Positions 1 to 8,872 of a stretch of DNA of 64,000 nt are shown here, piece by piece. Numbering within the stretch: position 1 is the first letter of the stretch; every line of letters begins with the position of its first letter. The DNA is from Bacteroidia bacterium. Lineage in GTDB: Bacteria; Bacteroidota; Bacteroidia; Flavobacteriales; Flavobacteriaceae. Where the stretch lies: the NCBI GenBank assembly GCA_030428705.1, contig JAUIDI010000002.1, positions 859,374 through 923,373 of the forward strand. Direction: 5' to 3'. The position numbers were made by a program, and so were the translations under genes. The notes under the pieces are model-generated. The model searched no databases, had not been told where the DNA came from, and worked only from the letters and a program-made list of their open reading frames with translations.

Positions 1-2000
1 ATATTCTTGGTGCCGATTTAAGAATTACGAATTATGGGGGTGGCAATACCAGTTGTAAGACCATTGAAAAAGACCCGCTCACCAACGAAGAAGTCGAGGT
101 TATGTGGATCAAGGGTTCCGGTGGCGATATTGGCACTTTGACAAAGGCAGGTATTGCCGGCCTGTATACCGAAAGGTTGAGAAATCTCAAGAATGTATAT
201 GGCGGACTAGCCGATGAAGATCGCATGGTCGGACTTTTCAATCATTGCATATACGATCTCGATAGCAAGGCCCCTTCAATCGATACGCCCTTGCATGGCC
301 TTTTGCCCTTTAAACATATAGACCATCTTCACCCCGATGCGCTTATCGCCATTGCTGCAGCAAAAGACAGCAAAAAGATTACCGAAGAAATCTGGGGAAA
401 CAATATGGGCTGGGTGCCTTGGCAAAGACCAGGCTTTGACCTAGGACTACAACTGGAAAAGTGTTTGAACGACAATCCCGATATCAGGGGAATCGTATTG
501 GGCAGCCATGGCCTATTTACTTGGGGGGATAGCTCTTATGAATGTTACATCAATAGCTTAGAGGTTATCGAAATGGCATCCGCCTATATCGAAAATAAAA
601 TCGCTGAGAACGGTAGTGTCTTTGGGGGTCAAAAGGTGGAATCATTATCAAGGGAAAATCGAAGGGAGAAAGCGGCGCGGTTAATGCCATTGCTGCGAGG
701 GCTATGTTCTTCGGAAAACAGGATGATCGGTCATTTTAACGATTCAGACACAGTTCTTGAATATATAAACAGCAACGATCTGGAACGTCTGGCGCCCATG
801 GGCACCTCTTGTCCGGATCACTTTCTTAGAACAAAGATCCAACCCTTGGTCTTGCCCATCGAACCCGGGGAAAGTCTTGAGGACACAAAAAAAGTATTTG
901 AAAAACTGGAACCGGCCTTTGACCGGTACCGTCAAGAATATAGTTCCTATTACGAGAATCACAAGAGAAACAATAGCCCCGCCATGCGGGATACAAATCC
1001 GGTTATCATCATCTATCCCGGTGTCGGCATGTTCAGTTTTGCCAAAAACAAACAAACGGCCCGTGTTGCCAGCGAATTTTACGTAAACGCAATAAACGTG
1101 ATGAGGGGTGCCGAAGCAATTTCCGAATATACGGCACTGCCACGGCAGGAAGCTTTTGATATTGAATATTGGTTGTTGGAGGAAGCCAAATTACAACGTA
1201 TGCCCAAAGAAAAGCCACTCTCGCGTAAAGTGGCCCTTATCACCGGTGCAGGTGGTGGTATCGGTAAGGCTATAGCGGATAAACTGGCCTCCGAAGGCGC
1301 CAATGTGGTGCTGGCCGATATCGCGGAAGACAGGCTTGAAGACGCGGTTAAGACCTATACGAACGATGTCGCTACATACACCGTATGCAATGTTACCAAA
1401 AGTGAATCGATAGCGGATGCCTATAAAAAGGCCTGCATCGAATTCGGGGGGGTCGATATTCTTGTTCACAGTGCCGGACTTGCCATTTCAAAGCCCTTGG
1501 CCGATACCACGGAAAAAGATTGGACCATTTTGCAAGATGTACTCGTAAAAGGTCAATTCGAACTGGCCAAGCAAGCCGTCGAAATCATGCGTACACAAGG
1601 CCTTGGTGGTGACATTATTAGCATTGCCAGTAAAAACGGATTGGTTTCCGGCCCCAACAATGTGGGGTATGGCACCGCAAAGGCCGCCCAACAACATATG
1701 TCCCGTTTATTGGCCGCAGAATTGGGCGACGACAGAATCCGTGTTAATACGGTGAACCCGGATGGGGTCATCGTCGGCAGCAAGATTTGGGAAGGCGCTT
1801 GGGCCGAAGGACGCGCCAAAGCCTATGGTATATCGGTGGAAGAACTCCCGGCACATTATGCCAAGAGAAATCTACTCAATGAAATAATATATCCCGAGGA
1901 TATTGCCAATGGGGTCTTTGCATACGTCGGTATTCTCGAGAAAACAACGGGCAATATCATCAATGTGGATGGAGGAATGCCCAATGCATTTGTGCGCTAA
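1..2000 (+). CDS. rhaEW: Bifunctional L-rhamnulose-1-phosphate aldolase / lactaldehyde dehydrogenase (5' end outside window)
   Basis: The reading frame is open from base 3, so the first ATG at 102 is internal and the true start lies upstream. The N-terminal ~400 visible residues are a class II aldolase domain (His-rich HIDHLHPDA and GSHGLFTWG segments, consistent with metal binding). The C-terminal ~260 residues are a short-chain dehydrogenase with the Rossmann motif TGAGGGIG (about visible residue 412) and catalytic YGTAK (about 555). In this family the aldolase splits rhamnulose-1-phosphate into DHAP and L-lactaldehyde and the SDR domain oxidises the lactaldehyde. It is the first visible gene of a four-gene rhamnose operon, 20 bp before rhaI. 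The two-domain architecture and neighbours make the call strong; the direction of the redox step is inferred from the family. Confidence 0.93.
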   Translation, partial: ILGADLRITNYGGGNTSCKTIEKDPLTNEEVEVMWIKGSGGDIGTLTKAGIAGLYTERLRNLKNVYGGLADEDRMVGLFNHCIYDLDSKAPSIDTPLHGLLPFKHIDHLHPDALIAIAAAKDSKKITEEIWGNNMGWVPWQRPGFDLGLQLEKCLNDNPDIRGIVLGSHGLFTWGDSSYECYINSLEVIEMASAYIENKIAENGSVFGGQKVESLSRENRREKAARLMPLLRGLCSSENRMIGHFNDSDTVLEYINSNDLERLAPMGTSCPDHFLRTKIQPLVLPIEPGESLEDTKKVFEKLEPAFDRYRQEYSSYYENHKRNNSPAMRDTNPVIIIYPGVGMFSFAKNKQTARVASEFYVNAINVMRGAEAISEYTALPRQEAFDIEYWLLEEAKLQRMPKEKPLSRKVALITGAGGGIGKAIADKLASEGANVVLADIAEDRLEDAVKTYTNDVATYTVCNVTKSESIADAYKKACIEFGGVDILVHSAGLAISKPLADTTEKDWTILQDVLVKGQFELAKQAVEIMRTQGLGGDIISIASKNGLVSGPNNVGYGTAKAAQQHMSRLLAAELGDDRIRVNTVNPDGVIVGSKIWEGAWAEGRAKAYGISVEELPAHYAKRNLLNEIIYPEDIANGVFAYVGILEKTTGNIINVDGGMPNAFVR

Positions 2001-2020
2001 CGCTTCATAAACCAATTCAT

Positions 2021-3301
2021 ATGAAAGTAATTAAGGAACAACTGCAAGATGAGAACAAGCGCCAACTAACCGTTCATAAGGAAAACTTTGATTTCTTGGC
2101 CAACAAGCTGAACAAAGCGGGAAAAGATATCGATAACCTCATTGAACGTCTATCGGAATTTCAGGTGGCCATACCAAGCTGGGCCCTTGGTGCAGGCGGC
2201 ACAAGATTCGGCAGGTTTTCATATCAGGGGGAACCATCTTCGTTGGAGCAGAAACTTGACGATGTAGGCATTCTGCATGCCCTCACCCAAACCGCCGGTG
2301 CTATTTCACTGCACATCCCTTGGGACATCCCAGAGGATTATGATGCCGTAAGGGAGCGGGCAGATTCCCACGGTCTGGTTTTTGACGCCGTCAACTCGAA
2401 TACTTTTCAAGATCAGAAAAACGCCGAGCAAAGTTACCGGTACGGTTCACTCTCAAGCAACAATGAAGCCGTGCGTGAACAGGCGATCGAGCATAATATC
2501 AAGGTAATCGATATCGGCAAAAAATTGGGATCATTGAGCTTAACGGTGTGGTTGGCCGATGGATCGAACTTTCCTGGTCAACATAATTTTCAGACAGCAC
2601 TTCTCAATACTGAATGGAGCCTGAAAAAAATCTATTCGGCAATACCAGACGACTGGAAACTGTTTATCGAATACAAACCCTACGAACCTAATTTTTACAG
2701 CACCGTAATCCAAGATTGGGGTACTTCCTTCATGTTGGCCAACTCTTGTGGTGAAAAAGCGTACACCTTGGTCGATCTGGGCCACCATTTGCCCAATACC
2801 AACATCGAACAAATTGTGGCTACTTTGATGCTCAAGGGCAAATTGGGCGGTTTTCATTTTAACGACAGCAAGTATGGCGATGATGATAGTACGGTAGGCA
2901 GTATAAAGCCCTATGCCCTCTTTTTGATTTTCAATGAGCTGGTACACGGTATGCAGAATAATACAAAGAATCCGTACCCGGCTTGGATGATCGATGCAAG
3001 TCATAATATTAAGGATCCTTTGGAAGACTTAATCCAGTCGTTGGAGGCAATTCAAATAGCCTACGCCAAATCTTTGTTGATAGACCGTAACAAACTGGAA
3101 GATGCCCAAAAAGCCAACGATGTGGTCATCTGCCAAGAAATTTTACAAGAAGCCTATCGCATCGATGTCCGCCCACTACTGGAGCATGCAAGATTGATCC
3201 GTAATGGCGCATTGCATCCTCTGAGAACGTTCAGAGCCTTAAATATTAGAAAAAAGTTGGTCGAAGAAAGAGGAAGTGATTCGGTGGCAACAGGATTATA
3301 G
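2021..3301 (+). CDS. rhaI: L-rhamnose isomerase (RhaI type)
   Basis: A 426-residue TIM-barrel sugar isomerase of the Pseudomonas stutzeri/RhaI type rather than the E. coli RhaA type. It interconverts L-rhamnose and L-rhamnulose with divalent metal. Visible features are the SWALGAGGTRFGRF segment near residue 55, a putative metal-site stretch LFIEYKPYEPNFY (about 215-228), VDLGHHLPNTN (about 252) and FHFNDSKYGDDD (about 277). It lies 20 bp after the aldolase/dehydrogenase gene and 6 bp before the kinase, so translation is probably coupled within the rhamnose operon. A related TIM-barrel isomerase with another sugar is the only alternative, and the neighbours argue against it. Confidence 0.9.
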   Translation: MKVIKEQLQDENKRQLTVHKENFDFLANKLNKAGKDIDNLIERLSEFQVAIPSWALGAGGTRFGRFSYQGEPSSLEQKLDDVGILHALTQTAGAISLHIPWDIPEDYDAVRERADSHGLVFDAVNSNTFQDQKNAEQSYRYGSLSSNNEAVREQAIEHNIKVIDIGKKLGSLSLTVWLADGSNFPGQHNFQTALLNTEWSLKKIYSAIPDDWKLFIEYKPYEPNFYSTVIQDWGTSFMLANSCGEKAYTLVDLGHHLPNTNIEQIVATLMLKGKLGGFHFNDSKYGDDDSTVGSIKPYALFLIFNELVHGMQNNTKNPYPAWMIDASHNIKDPLEDLIQSLEAIQIAYAKSLLIDRNKLEDAQKANDVVICQEILQEAYRIDVRPLLEHARLIRNGALHPLRTFRALNIRKKLVEERGSDSVATGL

Positions 3302-3307
3302 TTCATT

Positions 3308-4663
3308 ATGAAAAAAGCAATCGCGGTTTTTGACATCGGCAAGACCAATAAAAAATTCTTCGTTTTTGATTTGGACTACCGCGAATTACATCGCGAATAC
3401 ACTCGTTTCGATGAAATCGTCGATGAGGACGGATTCCCATGTGAGAATCTTGAAGCTCTTGAAATTTGGATAAAACAGGTCCTACGCAAACAATTGCGGT
3501 CGACCGATTATGAAATCAGCAAGGTCAACTTTTCATGTTATGGTGCTAGCTTAGTGCATATCGATAAAAATGGCAAAGTGCTGACCCCATTGTATAATTA
3601 TTTAAAACCTTTATCGAAATCGGTTCTTGATTCGTTCTATAAAAAATACGGTCCGGAAGATGCACTTTCGATAGCGACCGGGTCGCCTAAGCTAGGAATG
3701 CTCAACTCTGGCATGCAGCTCTATTGGTTAAAACATACGCGGCCCGAGGTCTATGATAAAATCGATTATTCGCTGCATTTGCCCCAATATTTGAGCTACC
3801 TTTTTACAGGGATTCCGGTCAGTGAACATTCCAGTATAGGTTGTCACACCTTGCTTTGGGACTATCAAAAAAAAGAGTATCATGACTGGGTCTATAAAGA
3901 AGGAATCGATAAAAAATTGCCGCCAATCAAAGCATCGAACGAAATCATTAAAACCACTTTCGACGGTCGGTCCATTTCAATAGGCATTGGCCTTCACGAC
4001 AGTTCTTCGGCTCTTGTACCCTATATTCGAAGCGCCCAAAACAAATTTATTTTGGTATCCACCGGTACTTGGAGCATAACCATTAATCCATTTTCAGAGG
4101 GAGTATTGACAACGGATGACCTAAAAATGGAATGTATTTTTAACATGCGTATCGACGGTACCGCCGTAAAAGTCGCCCGTTTGTTTCTTGGCAACGAGTA
4201 TTCGTTTCAAATCAAAGAACTCGTTACCCGGTTTCAGTTACCAAATGATCATCATAAGACCGTCAAGTTCGATAAAAACATCTTTTTCGCACTTCGAAAA
4301 AATTTTGAATATCATTTTAGATGGGAAAATATCGTTAGTGAGAATGTGCCTCCGGAAACCAAAATTCCAAACATGAATTTCGAGGAAGCCTATCACCGAT
4401 TGTTGATGGAATTGGTTTTGTTGCAAGTAGAACGCATTCGGTCAACAATGGATAAAGACCCTATCAAACATCTTTATATAGAAGGAGGCTTTAGCGACAA
4501 TGAGGTGTTCATTCAAATGCTGGCCCATCATTTACCGGAAATGAAACTGCTTACGACCGATGCATCGCTTGGGTCGGCATTGGGTGCCGCAATCGTAATC
4601 TCGGATGAAAAACTTGATTCGAAATTTCTGAAAAAACACTATGGCCTAAAAAAAATATGCTAA
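3308..4663 (+). CDS. rhaB: FGGY-family carbohydrate kinase, probable rhamnulokinase
   Basis: A 451-residue sugar kinase of the FGGY/ASKHA fold. The N-terminal phosphate loop is AVFDIGKTNKKFFVFD (residues 5-20), the second phosphate motif is STGTWSIT (about 254-261), and a C-terminal adenosine-site glycine pair is in IEGGFSDN. The expected reaction is phosphorylation of L-rhamnulose to rhamnulose-1-phosphate, which fits its position 6 bp after rhaI and in the same operon as the aldolase. Sequence alone does not prove the substrate within FGGY kinases, so rhamnulose is assigned from context. Confidence 0.85.
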   Translation: MKKAIAVFDIGKTNKKFFVFDLDYRELHREYTRFDEIVDEDGFPCENLEALEIWIKQVLRKQLRSTDYEISKVNFSCYGASLVHIDKNGKVLTPLYNYLKPLSKSVLDSFYKKYGPEDALSIATGSPKLGMLNSGMQLYWLKHTRPEVYDKIDYSLHLPQYLSYLFTGIPVSEHSSIGCHTLLWDYQKKEYHDWVYKEGIDKKLPPIKASNEIIKTTFDGRSISIGIGLHDSSSALVPYIRSAQNKFILVSTGTWSITINPFSEGVLTTDDLKMECIFNMRIDGTAVKVARLFLGNEYSFQIKELVTRFQLPNDHHKTVKFDKNIFFALRKNFEYHFRWENIVSENVPPETKIPNMNFEEAYHRLLMELVLLQVERIRSTMDKDPIKHLYIEGGFSDNEVFIQMLAHHLPEMKLLTTDASLGSALGAAIVISDEKLDSKFLKKHYGLKKIC

Positions 4664-4704
4664 TCCTACATTGACCTAATATAAAACCATTCAATACCTG
4701 ACCC

Positions 4705-6120
4705 ATGGGCCAAACAAAACCAGATATAAAAGACACTAAGCATATCGAAAACAGTGAATTTGAGCGTGAACCGGTACCCGAATCCAAGCTAAAAAGTTGG
4801 AAAAGTTTTTTGGGCATGTACGCAGGTGAACATGCCGCGGGTACCGAATTTGTCATCGGGCCGTTGTTCTTGACTACCGGCGTCAGTGCTTTCGACCTAA
4901 TCGTCGGTTTGTTGCTGGGCAATTTATTGGCTGTTCTTAGCTGGCGTTTTTTAACGGCAAAAATTGCCGTAAGATATCGGTTGACCTTATACTACCAATT
5001 GGAAAGAATTTGCGGAAAAAACCTTGTTACAGGCTATAATCTGGCCAACGGAATTCTGTTTTGCTTCTTGGCCGGTGCCATGATAACCGTTTCCGCGACC
5101 GCGGTGGGCATCCCTTTTAACATGGAAATGCCAAAATTGACCGATACCATGCCGAACAGTGTTACTTGGGTGGTCATTGTATTGATCATCGGAGCACTCA
5201 TTTCATTGATTGCATCAAAAGGGTATGATATGGTTTCAAAAGCGGCCAATTGGATGTCTCCCGTCATTGTACTTGCCTTCCTTGCCTGTGGCATCGTTGC
5301 CCTGAATCAGCTTGGGGTAGGCAGCTTTGCTGATTTTTGGGACCTCTGGGGCGAAGGTTCGGAAGCTTTTCCGGGGCAGATAAAATATACCTTTTGGCAT
5401 GTGGTCATCTGGTCGTGGTTCGCCAATGCCGCCATGCATATCGGTATGTCTGACTTGTCGGTCTTTCGATTCGCAAAAAAGGCCAGTGCCGGTTGGACGA
5501 CTGCAGCGGGAATGTATGTAGGGCACTATATGGCATGGATTGCCGCGGCACTTTTATACGCCGTTTATTTAAAATCCCCCGAAGCTTTGGTTTTCTTGGA
5601 AAACGGAGAGGCGCCACCTGTCGCTCCAGGCCCCTTGGCATACAATGCCATTGGTGTCTTCGGTATTATCGCGGTTGTCTTGGCGGGATGGACGACGGCA
5701 AATCCTACGATCTACAGGGCAGGTTTGGCCTTTCAGGCCATCATGCCAAAAACATCGACTTTTTGGGTCACCATTCTTGCCGGAACGATAGCGACAATAG
5801 CCGGATTATTTCCGGCTTTTGCCATGAAATTATTGGGCTTTGTAGCGTTGTACGGTTTTATTCTCGCGCCTTTTGGTGCCATTATTGTTTTTGAGCACTT
5901 CTTTCATAAAAAAGCAGGTATCGTTCAAAACTATGCCGAGAAAGCCAATATCAAATTCAATAGGGCGGTCTTTTGGGCCTGGGCGATCAGTTTTGGTATT
6001 TTCTATTTTATATCTGTGCAGTTCGATGTTTTTCTGTCTTTTGTGACCTTACCCGCCTGGTTACTCTGCGGGATATTATTTTTATTGTTCAGTAAAAAAA
6101 ATCATGCTTCAAGTAGTTGA
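4705..6120 (+). CDS. NCS1/purine-cytosine-permease-like transporter, candidate L-rhamnose permease
   Basis: A 471-residue integral membrane protein with about 12 hydrophobic segments beginning near residue 45, after a hydrophilic N-terminus. The segment GMYAGEHAAGTEFVIGPLF and the overall pattern resemble nucleobase:cation symporter-1 (cytosine/purine permease) proteins. It follows the kinase by 41 bp and is the last gene before the operon terminator at 6213. No other transporter is seen in the operon, so rhamnose uptake across the inner membrane is the natural inference. The family is otherwise best known for nucleobases, hydantoins and vitamins. Family call firm, substrate uncertain. Confidence 0.78.
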   Translation: MGQTKPDIKDTKHIENSEFEREPVPESKLKSWKSFLGMYAGEHAAGTEFVIGPLFLTTGVSAFDLIVGLLLGNLLAVLSWRFLTAKIAVRYRLTLYYQLERICGKNLVTGYNLANGILFCFLAGAMITVSATAVGIPFNMEMPKLTDTMPNSVTWVVIVLIIGALISLIASKGYDMVSKAANWMSPVIVLAFLACGIVALNQLGVGSFADFWDLWGEGSEAFPGQIKYTFWHVVIWSWFANAAMHIGMSDLSVFRFAKKASAGWTTAAGMYVGHYMAWIAAALLYAVYLKSPEALVFLENGEAPPVAPGPLAYNAIGVFGIIAVVLAGWTTANPTIYRAGLAFQAIMPKTSTFWVTILAGTIATIAGLFPAFAMKLLGFVALYGFILAPFGAIIVFEHFFHKKAGIVQNYAEKANIKFNRAVFWAWAISFGIFYFISVQFDVFLSFVTLPAWLLCGILFLLFSKKNHASSS

Positions 6121-6212
6121 GAGCAATAATCAATTTAAGAAGCAATTGAAAAGAATTAGGTTCAATCAGTTTAAATTTCAATCGTATCGCACGTGTTCTA
6201 CGGTTTTTAATC

Positions 6213-6247
6213 AAAAAAAGCCTTTCGAAATTCGAAAGGCTTTTTTT
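6213..6247 (+). terminator. Rho-independent terminator, likely bidirectional
   Basis: Stem GCCTTTCG / CGAAAGGC around an AAATT loop (6220-6240), with seven A before and seven T after, so it can terminate both ways. It closes the rhamnose operon (ends 6120) on the plus strand and lies just after tRNA-Asp on the minus strand. Confidence 0.85.
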
Positions 6248-6252
6248 ACTAG

Positions 6253-6326
6253 CGGTCTGGACGGGACTCGAACCCGCGACCCCCTGCGTGACAGGCAGGT
6301 ATTCTAACCAACTGAACTACCAGACC
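6253..6326 (-). tRNA. tRNA-Asp (GTC)
   Basis: On the minus strand a 74-nt cloverleaf can be folded: acceptor GGTCTGG / CCAGACC with discriminator G, D-arm around AGTTCAGTTGGTTAGA, anticodon arm CCTGC-CTGTCAC-GCAGG with anticodon GTC, and T-arm CGGGTTCGAGTCCCG. CCA is not encoded. Anticodon GTC decodes aspartate and G73 is the expected discriminator. Confidence 0.96.
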
Positions 6327-6339
6327 AATGATTTTATCT

Positions 6340-6372
6340 TAAAAATAGACTTCCGCAACAGCGGAATTCAAA
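6340..6372 (-). promoter_or_regulatory. Probable promoter of tRNA-Asp
   Basis: On the minus strand TTTG (6372-6369) is followed after 21 nt by TATTTTTA (6347-6340), close to the Bacteroidota TTTG / TAnnTTTG pattern and about 14 nt before the tRNA. A 6-bp inverted repeat TTCCGC-TGTT-GCGGAA sits inside the spacer; its role is unknown. Confidence 0.45.
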
Positions 6373-6480
6373 TCTTGTTCAAACACTTTTCGCAAAGCGT
6401 GTGCAAATATACATTGCTATTTCAATTGCGCAAACAATTTTCTTAAAAATAAGCGACTGTTTTGGTATATGGCTTACAGG

Positions 6481-7410
6481 CTAAAGAAATTTTTGGCGCT
6501 CGATCATCAGCGTATTCAAAACCTTTGAGAAATCCCCCAGTACATCGACACCCACATATTTTATCCTATACTGGGCGCACTTCAATTTAAGCTTGTCGAA
6601 ATAAGTTTTCATATGTCTTTCATATCCTTCTTTGACCATATCGGAATACAGGTCGATATGCTCACCGGTCTCAACATCTAAAAAACGTTTCGGGGTGCTC
6701 GCAAAGTCAAAATTAAGTTCGGTGGCGGTATCCAATAAATGAAACAGCACAACTTCATGTTTGTTGTACTTCAAATGGCGCAGGGCATCAAAAAGTCTGT
6801 CATCATCGGTCTCGGACTGGAACATATCGGTAAACAAAAAAATCAGGCTCCGACGTTTGATTTTCTCCGCTATCTGATGCAGATATGTATACGTGTTGGT
6901 CGCTTTCGACGGATGGGCATCCAAGGTGATTTCGGAAAGTTTCGCCAATAGCATTTGGTGATGGCGTTCGCTACCTTTCTCAGGATAGTAGAAATTGTAC
7001 GCTTCGGAGAAAACACTCAGCCCGACGGCATCACGTTGTCTTTTCAGAATATTCATCAATGCGGCAATGGCCAAAACCCCAAAACCTATCTTGTTCAGGT
7101 TATCGATACTCAAATCCTTTACTTCAGGATAGTACATAGATGCCGAATTGTCAAGAATCATGTGACAGCGAAGATTGGTTTCCTCTTCGTATCGTTTGGT
7201 ATAGAGCTTATCGGTCTTGGCAAAGAGCTTCCAGTCGATATGCTTGGTGCTTTCCCCCGTATTATAAATCTTGTGCTCGGCAAATTCTGCCGAGAAGCCA
7301 TGAAAAGGGCTTTTATGTATCCCGCTTATAAAACCCTCGACCACCTGATCCGCCAAAAGTTCCAAGTTTTGGAACAGCGTGGCCTTGTTCAACTCCGACT
7401 GTAGGTCCAT
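6481..7410 (-). CDS. DUF58 domain protein (von Willebrand A-like)
   Basis: A 309-residue cytosolic protein without membrane segments. An N-terminal DUF58 region contains KHIDWKLFAKTDKLYTKRYEEE, and a vWA-like fold has the metal-site motif LDNSASM (DxSxS type). DUF58 proteins commonly partner MoxR-type AAA ATPases; no MoxR gene is in view on the downstream side. The start chosen is the ATG at 7410 (MDLQSELNK). A TTG 39 bp upstream would also keep the frame but falls inside the terminator hairpin of the preceding thioredoxin gene. Exact function unknown. Confidence 0.82.
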   Translation of the reverse strand: MDLQSELNKATLFQNLELLADQVVEGFISGIHKSPFHGFSAEFAEHKIYNTGESTKHIDWKLFAKTDKLYTKRYEEETNLRCHMILDNSASMYYPEVKDLSIDNLNKIGFGVLAIAALMNILKRQRDAVGLSVFSEAYNFYYPEKGSERHHQMLLAKLSEITLDAHPSKATNTYTYLHQIAEKIKRRSLIFLFTDMFQSETDDDRLFDALRHLKYNKHEVVLFHLLDTATELNFDFASTPKRFLDVETGEHIDLYSDMVKEGYERHMKTYFDKLKLKCAQYRIKYVGVDVLGDFSKVLNTLMIERQKFL

Positions 7411-7426
7411 AAAGCTAATATAAACT

Positions 7427-7453
7427 AAAAAAGGGCCGACTTTCGTCAAACCC
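7427..7453 (-). terminator. Rho-independent terminator after trxA
   Basis: On the minus strand GGGTTTGAC and GTCGGCCC pair (two G-T wobbles and one bulged T) around a GAAA loop, followed by six T. It lies between trxA and the DUF58 gene. Confidence 0.65.
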
Positions 7454-7482
7454 TTTATAATAAAATATTAAAACCCTTTTGT

Positions 7483-7800
7483 TTACAATACAGCATCGAT
7501 GGCATCGGTATAGACCTTTTTAGGGGATACCCCGACTTGTCTATTCACGATTTCACCACCTTTGAACACCAATACGGTCGGTATATTACGAACTCCGTAT
7601 TTGGCAGCGAATTCTTGGTTTGCATCTACATCGACCTTGCCCACGACGGCCTTGCCTTCGTACTCAGTGCTTACCTCATCAATGATAGGGCCTACCATTC
7701 TACAGGGTCCGCACCAAGCTGCCCAAAAATCGACTACAACGGGTTTATCACTTTTTAAGACTACTTCGTCAAAAGTAGCATCTGTTATTTCTAAAGCCAT
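7483..7800 (-). CDS. trxA: Thioredoxin
   Basis: A 105-residue thioredoxin with the active site WCGPC (about residues 29-33), the buried Asp in VVVDFWAAW and the cis-proline loop NIPTVLVFKGG. It reduces protein disulfides in the cytosol. The ATG at 7800 (MALEITDATF) gives the usual thioredoxin length; an in-frame ATG at 7836 would add 12 residues that family members normally lack and is less likely. It has its own -7 box (7831-7824) and a terminator after it, so it is probably monocistronic. Confidence 0.96.
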   Translation of the reverse strand: MALEITDATFDEVVLKSDKPVVVDFWAAWCGPCRMVGPIIDEVSTEYEGKAVVGKVDVDANQEFAAKYGVRNIPTVLVFKGGEIVNRQVGVSPKKVYTDAIDAVL

Positions 7801-7823
7801 GTTAATTACTTTTATTGATTGTG

Positions 7824-7883
7824 CAAAGTTAGTCAAAAAAACAGGGACTCCTTACGGCTTGAACCATAGTTATTCACTATGGT
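7824..7883 (-). promoter_or_regulatory. trxA promoter region with an upstream palindrome
   Basis: On the minus strand TAACTTTG (7831-7824) matches the Bacteroidota -7 box, 23 nt before the trxA ATG. Upstream, an 8-bp perfect inverted repeat ACCATAGT-N5-ACTATGGT spans 7863-7883, centred about 42 nt upstream of the box. It could be an operator or a leftover hairpin; no regulator is identified. Confidence 0.5.
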
Positions 7884-7896
7884 ACTATAGGCAAAC

Positions 7897-7926
7897 AAAA
7901 AAGACCCATTGTTGGGTCTTTTTTTA
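7897..7926 (-). terminator. Rho-independent terminator after the 7944-8792 lipoprotein gene
   Basis: Stem AAGACCCA / TGGGTCTT with a TTGT-type loop (7901-7920), flanked by A and T runs on both sides, 17 bp past the stop codon of the minus-strand lipoprotein gene. Confidence 0.8.
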
Positions 7927-7943
7927 CTTATGGCTCACGTATT

Positions 7944-8792
7944 TTAATGTCTGCGCCCCTTATGTCTACCCAAAGTGATTTCGGAAGTTGTTCCGTCAAC
8001 ATCGGTATAGATGGCAAGATTATCACAAGTGCCATCTCCATAATCAAGTGTTGCGGTGCCTTCAACGACGTTATATTCCTTGACTCCGGAGGCTATGTAA
8101 CGACATTCCGAGGGTTTGACCAAAGCCTTGGTGATTTCCATTGAAATGGTCTCACCGTCAAAATTGGTGAACGTGAAAGATCCCGTAATGGTTTTTTCAT
8201 CATCCATGCAGATGTCCGTGTCACCACCAGCCGTAATTTCTACTGTTCTGGTACCTTCTTTGGTCATGGTGCCCTCATCGCTTTCAATAATCAGGCTAAC
8301 GGTTCCGCTTATCTCAGGGTTTCCATTGTCATTGCTTGCCGAGTAGGTAAAGCTTTTTGAACCATTAATAACATAGCCGTTAATGGTCAAGTTTTCAACA
8401 GTAATGCTGTTTTCCGAAGTAGTGTCTGAAACCGTTTCCACTCGTGTAATGGTACCTGTAATAGTGTTACCTTCACGATCAAGACAGTCTTCGGTAAAGG
8501 TAATGATCGTTGTGATGGTGTCACCTTCTTCCGTAGTTTCCATTTCAACGCAGTCGCTAAAATACCCAGAGCGTCCTTTATGTGGCCCTTTGCTAGATTC
8601 ATAGTTGCCCGCGCCATAAAAATATCCTGAGTAGATCGAGGCATCGTCCAATGCGGTTTCAACATCTTCCAAAGCAGTTTCCAAGTTAACCGCCGACAAT
8701 GTAGAAGTGCTAGAATAATCAGAGCCATTTTCTTTTTTACAAGAGAAAAGTAAAAGCCCAAGTGCAGTAAAAATCAAAAATTTAGATTTCAT
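7944..8792 (-). CDS. Hypothetical lipoprotein
   Basis: A 282-residue protein with a lipoprotein signal peptide (KSKFLIFTALGLLLFSC, modified Cys at about residue 18) and no recognisable enzyme motif. The mature part is rich in Thr, Ser, Glu and Asp, with alternating hydrophobic/polar stretches that suggest a beta-rich surface protein, and it has four to five cysteines. The C-terminus is short and basic (LGRHKGRRH). It is transcribed alone between dnaE and trxA with a clear terminator. Function unknown; probably anchored in the outer or inner membrane. Confidence 0.75.
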   Translation of the reverse strand: MKSKFLIFTALGLLLFSCKKENGSDYSSTSTLSAVNLETALEDVETALDDASIYSGYFYGAGNYESSKGPHKGRSGYFSDCVEMETTEEGDTITTIITFTEDCLDREGNTITGTITRVETVSDTTSENSITVENLTINGYVINGSKSFTYSASNDNGNPEISGTVSLIIESDEGTMTKEGTRTVEITAGGDTDICMDDEKTITGSFTFTNFDGETISMEITKALVKPSECRYIASGVKEYNVVEGTATLDYGDGTCDNLAIYTDVDGTTSEITLGRHKGRRH

Positions 8793-8872
8793 GGGATCAG
8801 GGATTTTAAAGATTCATATAGTATATGAACAATTGATATGGCCAACACCCTACCCAATAAATGTTAATTCTT

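Noticed and set aside
6253..6326. tRNA-Asp as attachment site of the island
   Set aside because: The recombinase is over 53 kb away and no tRNA fragment is seen near it; the truncated hydrolase is the more likely target.
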